Shown piece by piece: positions 60,001-64,000 of a stretch of 64,000 nucleotides of DNA. Numbering within the stretch: position 1 is the stretch's first letter; each line of letters begins with the position of its first letter. Made by a program: the position numbers and the translations under genes. The notes beneath the pieces were generated by a model. It was not told where the DNA came from. It saw only the letters and a program-made list of their open reading frames with translations, and did not search any database. Origin of the DNA: Opisthocomus hoazin (Eukaryota > Chordata > Aves > Opisthocomiformes > Opisthocomidae); assembly GCF_030867145.1 (NCBI RefSeq), contig NC_134436.1, forward strand, positions 6,262,001-6,326,000. The letters run 5' to 3'.

Positions 60001-61559
60001 GAGAGACCCTCTTCTGAGCTGTCTGTTCTCATTTCAAGATCAACAGCACCATCTAGTGACCCCTAATCAGCTGCCAGCATCCCTACCTGCGTCATCTCCC
60101 GCGTTTCATACACTCCTCCAGGTCTCCCAGATGAGGTTTCTCTGTCTGTTCCTATCTCCACCTTTCCTGCTAGAGGATTGCTGATAGAAGGCCTTGCATG
60201 GTGGAGGCTGAGGGCACTCAGCCACAGTCACAGACTTCAGAGCTGTGATGGCATGATCCAAATTAACTCACAGGCCAAGAAACATCACTGAGCTGTGTGC
60301 CAGACCCCACTTGGCTCAGTGAGAATCTCTTCTGCCTTCCTGGGCACCTCTCGCAGCTTCCACATTCAAGAGAAATCTAGTCAGGAAAAAAAAAATAGTA
60401 ATCCTCCCTTATCCTTCCCTTGGTTCTCTACTGTGTTTGACCTTGCTCACATGTTGTGTAAGGACCTCAAGCAGACCAGTCAAAGGTCATGTTTTATCCC
60501 CAAGATCCCACTGGCATACGGAGCTGATAATATAGATCAAGACAGTCAAAAGTATGGCCAACATTACTTCTGGTCTCTCAGCTCAGAGCAAGAGGCAGAC
60601 AGGCAGCTCCACATCTCCAGCATGCAATTAGCCCTTCTGTTCCTCTCCCCATCACCCCTCCCTGCAAAAAACCCACAAAAAAGAAAGGATCTGCAGAATC
60701 CACACACAAACCTGGAAAGGCCGATGTTTCCTTATCATTCCAGCTCCTGCGCTGCTGCATTTCATCCTTTCCACAACAGTGTCCAGGGCCTCCATGCTGG
60801 GTATAAAGAAAGACAGAAGGATGTCACGTTAATGGCAGTATCATTTCGTGCCCCTTTTTTTCCCAGCCAGGACAGTGTGCAAACTTCAGCCCTCCCTACT
60901 TCACTGCTGCATTCTCGCAGTTCCTTGGCTCTTCATCGGGCTCCTTGCAGGCTGAGGATGCTGTGGGGAAGGAAACGGAAAGACCCCAAGTTTTTGACTG
61001 CTTATGATAAGGAATTTTGATGCATCAAGCGCCTCCTCCAGTGTCAAGGTCATGGCCAGGAAAACCATAATATGTGAGATACATGTGACGAGATCTTACA
61101 CTTCTATTTACTCATTAGGCTAAAACAGGTCCATGTTCCCAGCTTGTGCTAGAGGGCACTCAGAGGCCAGCAATCAGGAGCCATGTGGTTCTACACAAGG
61201 ATCTGGCTCGAAGCTCTCAAGTTGCAGAGACAAGCCTGGGAAAGGTCTTTCAAAAGAAACTGCTTCAGAACCATGAAAAACAGGGATGTTTAAAGCCTTC
61301 CCCATAAATCAATTTCTTTCCTGGACTGTACTGAGCTTATCTAGTGTAAGCAACAGTACTAAACCATTCTGCATTCTGGGTTATATTTGCCCAGCTGGGG
61401 CAGCAGGATGGGGTTTTTAGCATCGCAGCAGCATTCCAGGGTGCTTGTATGCTTATGGGCTTTTGGACAAAGATATTTACTGAACAAATGGACATTTATC
61501 ACATTTTCAAACTATAGCTGTGAAAATTTTACAGATGAAACAATGGGCTCTGGTCTGAT
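57073..61559. other. intergenic DNA upstream of NPM1 (distal)
   Basis: No gene is supported. It contains a T13 run at 58907-58919 and frames of 151 codons (59602-59147, -) and 241 codons (60295-61020, +) without recognisable domains. A CTCF-like motif lies at 60044-60063. TLX3, expected on this side by synteny, was not found. Confidence 0.5.
60044..60063 (-). promoter_or_regulatory. CTCF-like motif upstream of NPM1
   Basis: CAGCACCATCTAGTGACCCC on the plus strand is the complement of the CTCF core (CACTAGATGGTGCTG on the minus strand). Its orientation is opposite to the site in NPM1 intron 7. Motif match only. Confidence 0.4.
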
Positions 61560-62000
61560 CTCTGATCACAAATATGGCTTTAGAGATGTAATACACAGCT
61601 CTATGATCTGTCTGAAGCACTGCAAAGGTAAAAAAATCAAACTGAATGTTAGGAATCACTGGGAGAGAAACAGAAAATAACATTAGGTCAGTGTATGAGT
61701 GCTGGGTACAACCATACTTTGACTACTACAGGTAGCAATAGTAAACACAAAATAAAGGGCTATTCAATAACAAGAAGCATTGAGAATGAGAAACAACTGT
61801 CTTCTGTCTCTTCTAATAGAAGAAACAGAGGCCATAAAATGAAACTTGTAGGTGGCAGATTAAATAAAAAAAAAAGGAGGCGGCAGATCCTCACCCAACA
61901 TGTAGCAGAACTGTGGAAGTCACTGCCACAGGATGCTGGGGAGACCAGAACTTTATGTGCATTGAGCACACATGGAAAAGAAAAATCAGACAAGGGCAGG
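61560..62000 (+). mobile_element. ancient CR1/L3-like LINE relic
   Basis: In the frame read across 61825-61970 the plus strand contains HKMKLVGGRLNKKKRR, QILTQHVAELWKSLPQD. This matches the tail pattern of CR1/L3-family ORF2 proteins (basic block, then WNSLPQ-like). The upstream part is barely recognisable, and there is no 3' tail. It is probably an old relic. Confidence 0.5.
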
Positions 62001-63425
62001 TAAAGAAGACAAAGTTCTCTGGCTCAAGAAGTCCTGGAACAGCTTGGGAAGATATTCTGGGGAAAATATCACTGTAATCTTAAATTGCCTCATACATTTC
62101 TTCCAGTCACTGTTGGCGGCCAGACACTGGGCTGGCTGAGCATTTCATCTGATCCAAACAGGGACGAGGTGAGGGGCTCCTCAGCCCAGGCTCAATGCCC
62201 GATGTTCCAAGTAGACCTGCAGCTCAAGAGCCCTTCGACCCAGGCTTGACTCCAACCCAGTATTATACACCGCAGTGCAGGTTACAAGCCCCAGATCCAG
62301 AACAGAGTTCAGTTTCGAGGCTGATCACACACTGCAGTGGAGTTTCAGGTCTCGCAGACGAGGTTTAGGATATTTTGGCTGGCCATTTCCATCCAGGCGT
62401 GGCCATCTCTGGCAGTCCCACAGCAGAAGACTGTTCAGTTACGGCAAGGGCTCCTACATGCTTGTGCTGTCCCCTACATTGGAAACCTACTTCAAATGAA
62501 GCCTTCATGTTTTACGGCTGGTGGTAATTTGCATCAGGTCAAGGCGGAAAGCTGACAAAATACTCACATGACCATCTTGACGCTCGTCTCACAGCTTCAT
62601 CCTATAGTGGGGAAAACTAATCCCCAGAGCAGTTACATGCAATGGCAAAGTCACCCAACTCCCTCGCCTCCTGGATGACACAAAGGAAGACCACGTGGAC
62701 CTCCAGTTTAATTCTCTGCATTTCCCATACTAGTTGGGACCTCTGGTCACAAATGGTGCATGTCTGTGTGATCCAGACTTTTAAAAAGCAGGTGATGTGT
62801 TTACCAGTGGTTGGGGTCCTATGGGATCTTAGTTCTCTAAAGAAGGTAGAAATTCCTTTACAAGAAAGAGGGTTGCCCACTTCCTCAGGAAGAAAGAGAT
62901 GATTTTTCAATACTTCTTCAATTTCATCTAAAATTTGGAAGCCTGAGTGCTGACAGCAACCTCAAAATAAGAGTTCCCATCTGTCTTGTACTGCACTTTT
63001 CAGGCTTTGCTCTCTATTTGCAAATCCCTAACAAGCTTCTGCAGAGCTCTTTGCCTCTTTGCCAAGATCTTCGCTTTGTTTTGTTAAGTGAAAACATTAA
63101 CTGGTCTGACACAACCAGATGTACTGCACACATCTCAGCAGCTCCCTGCTGCTGCCAGGTTGGGCCCATCAATTTAATTTACCTTGGTTGTTGTGCCTTT
63201 TAACATTTAATTGCAAAGCAGCACTTGTCAGTCGCTTCACTTATCATCTGCCATTTCTGTCACCTCAGCAAGAGCCCAGGATCACTCCAGCTTCTTCGCC
63301 AGCGGAGTTCTGAGGTGGGAAGGTCTGTCCCAGGCACACCTCAATAGCTAATTGTTGACAGATCAATTAGCACTTGGCACTCCTGAAGTTAGTGTTGCCC
63401 ACGTGCTGCTACTGTGTTGTGCTCG
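62001..63425. other. intergenic DNA, nothing recognised
   Basis: No exon-like frame, repeat or regulatory signature stands out. Short open frames overlap on both strands. Confidence 0.5.
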
Positions 63426-63561
63426 CTTGCAGGATGGTTCATCACTCCTGTATGTTCCTTGCAGGATGGTTCATCACCCCTGTATGTTCCTTGCAGGTTG
63501 GTTCATCACCCCTGTATGTTCCTTGCAGGATGGTTCGTAACCCCTGTACTTTCCTTGCAGG
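63426..63561. repeat. 32-bp minisatellite, 4.2 copies
   Basis: The unit starts CTTGCAGGATGGTTCATCAC and ends CCTGTATGTTC, repeating at 63426, 63458, 63490, 63522 and partially at 63554 with few mismatches. Because 32 is not a multiple of three, each frame cycles through the same peptide words (AGWFITPVCS, QDGSSPLYVP, CRMVHHPCMF). This explains the three overlapping plus-strand ORFs there. Confidence 0.92.
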
Positions 63562-64000
63562 GACACCTCCTGTGTGCCCGGGCATCCCTCAGAGCATGTG
63601 GCACGCAGCTATGCTGGAGCCGAGCAGGAGACCAGGTGGATTAGTTCCACAAGGTCCATGAGGTCCACACTGGTGTCCCTCTGTGCTCTGTCACAGTCAT
63701 CGTGGCATCCGCCAACAGGTTGCATCAGACCTGATCTAAACGGAAGCAGCTGCAGTCAGGTGCAAACCCATAATGTACGTGTTGGCCATAGGGAAGCAAA
63801 GTCAACTGAGGGGGTCCCAGACACCTACTTGTTAAACCTGGCATGCCTTATGGTCAGCTGCTGCCAGCACCCAAGGTCCCTGCAGAGCCATGTTACCTTC
63901 TCTGGTCCTCCCAGAGTGCCTGCTCCTCCCTGTAGTGCTGAAGGGTGCGTAGGCTCTGGTCCACAGAGGCTCCACTGGTTTTGTTTTACAAGATGCAGCA
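63562..64000. other. right-edge intergenic DNA, nothing recognised
   Basis: No supported gene or repeat. No TLX3 homeobox sequence is visible before the window ends. Confidence 0.5.

Noticed and set aside
63352..63661. Cysteine-rich repeat ORFs at the right end
   Set aside because: Explained by the 32-bp minisatellite, whose period cycles through all frames.

Overview
This is a vertebrate nuclear window, almost certainly from a bird. Several truncated CR1 LINEs, the dominant avian retrotransposon, are present. Two genes are interrupted by introns with conserved exon phases, and CpG-island promoters alternate with AT-rich gene bodies. The species cannot be fixed from the sequence alone. There is no bacterial-type gene organisation, no CRISPR array and no tRNA or rRNA gene that I can support.

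Two protein genes are supported, both on the minus strand. (1) NPM1 (nucleophosmin/B23) is complete. Eleven coding exons run from the ATG at 53834 down to the stop at 40997-40999. They join in frame to 885 nt (294 residues plus stop), with poly(A) signals near 40.68-40.70 kb and a TATA/TOP-type promoter at about 53.90-53.93 kb inside a CpG island. (2) FGF18 is partial. Coding exon 1 (27046-27077) and coding exon 2 (26695-26731) encode the signal peptide. Everything left of 26694 appears to be its second intron, and I could not find exons 3-5 in the window. This order, NPM1 followed downstream by FGF18 on the same strand, matches the conserved vertebrate arrangement (TLX3 - NPM1 - FGF18). TLX3 would be expected to the right and was not seen.

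Layout. 1-26694: FGF18 intron 2, with no supported exons, GC-rich patches alternating with AT-rich, possibly conserved blocks, and a few simple repeats. 26695-28100: FGF18 5' end and CpG island, with long G/C homopolymers and a ~41-bp minisatellite. 28266-29062: minus-strand CR1. 29063-40660: intergenic, with two plus-strand CR1 pieces. 40660-53905: NPM1. 53230-54620: NPM1 CpG island. 54620-64000: upstream intergenic DNA with another long CR1, smaller CR1 relics, a CTCF-like site and a 32-bp minisatellite at the right end.

The two genes are not functionally coupled. NPM1 is a constitutively expressed nucleolar chaperone, while FGF18 is a developmentally regulated secreted ligand whose control elements may lie in the long intron. 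I found no previously undescribed multi-gene system. The most interesting points are a GC-AG intron in NPM1, a CR1 tail abutting the branch region of NPM1 exon 9, a TATA+TOP promoter, convergent CTCF-like motifs around the NPM1 promoter, and the repeat and G-run architecture of the FGF18 promoter.
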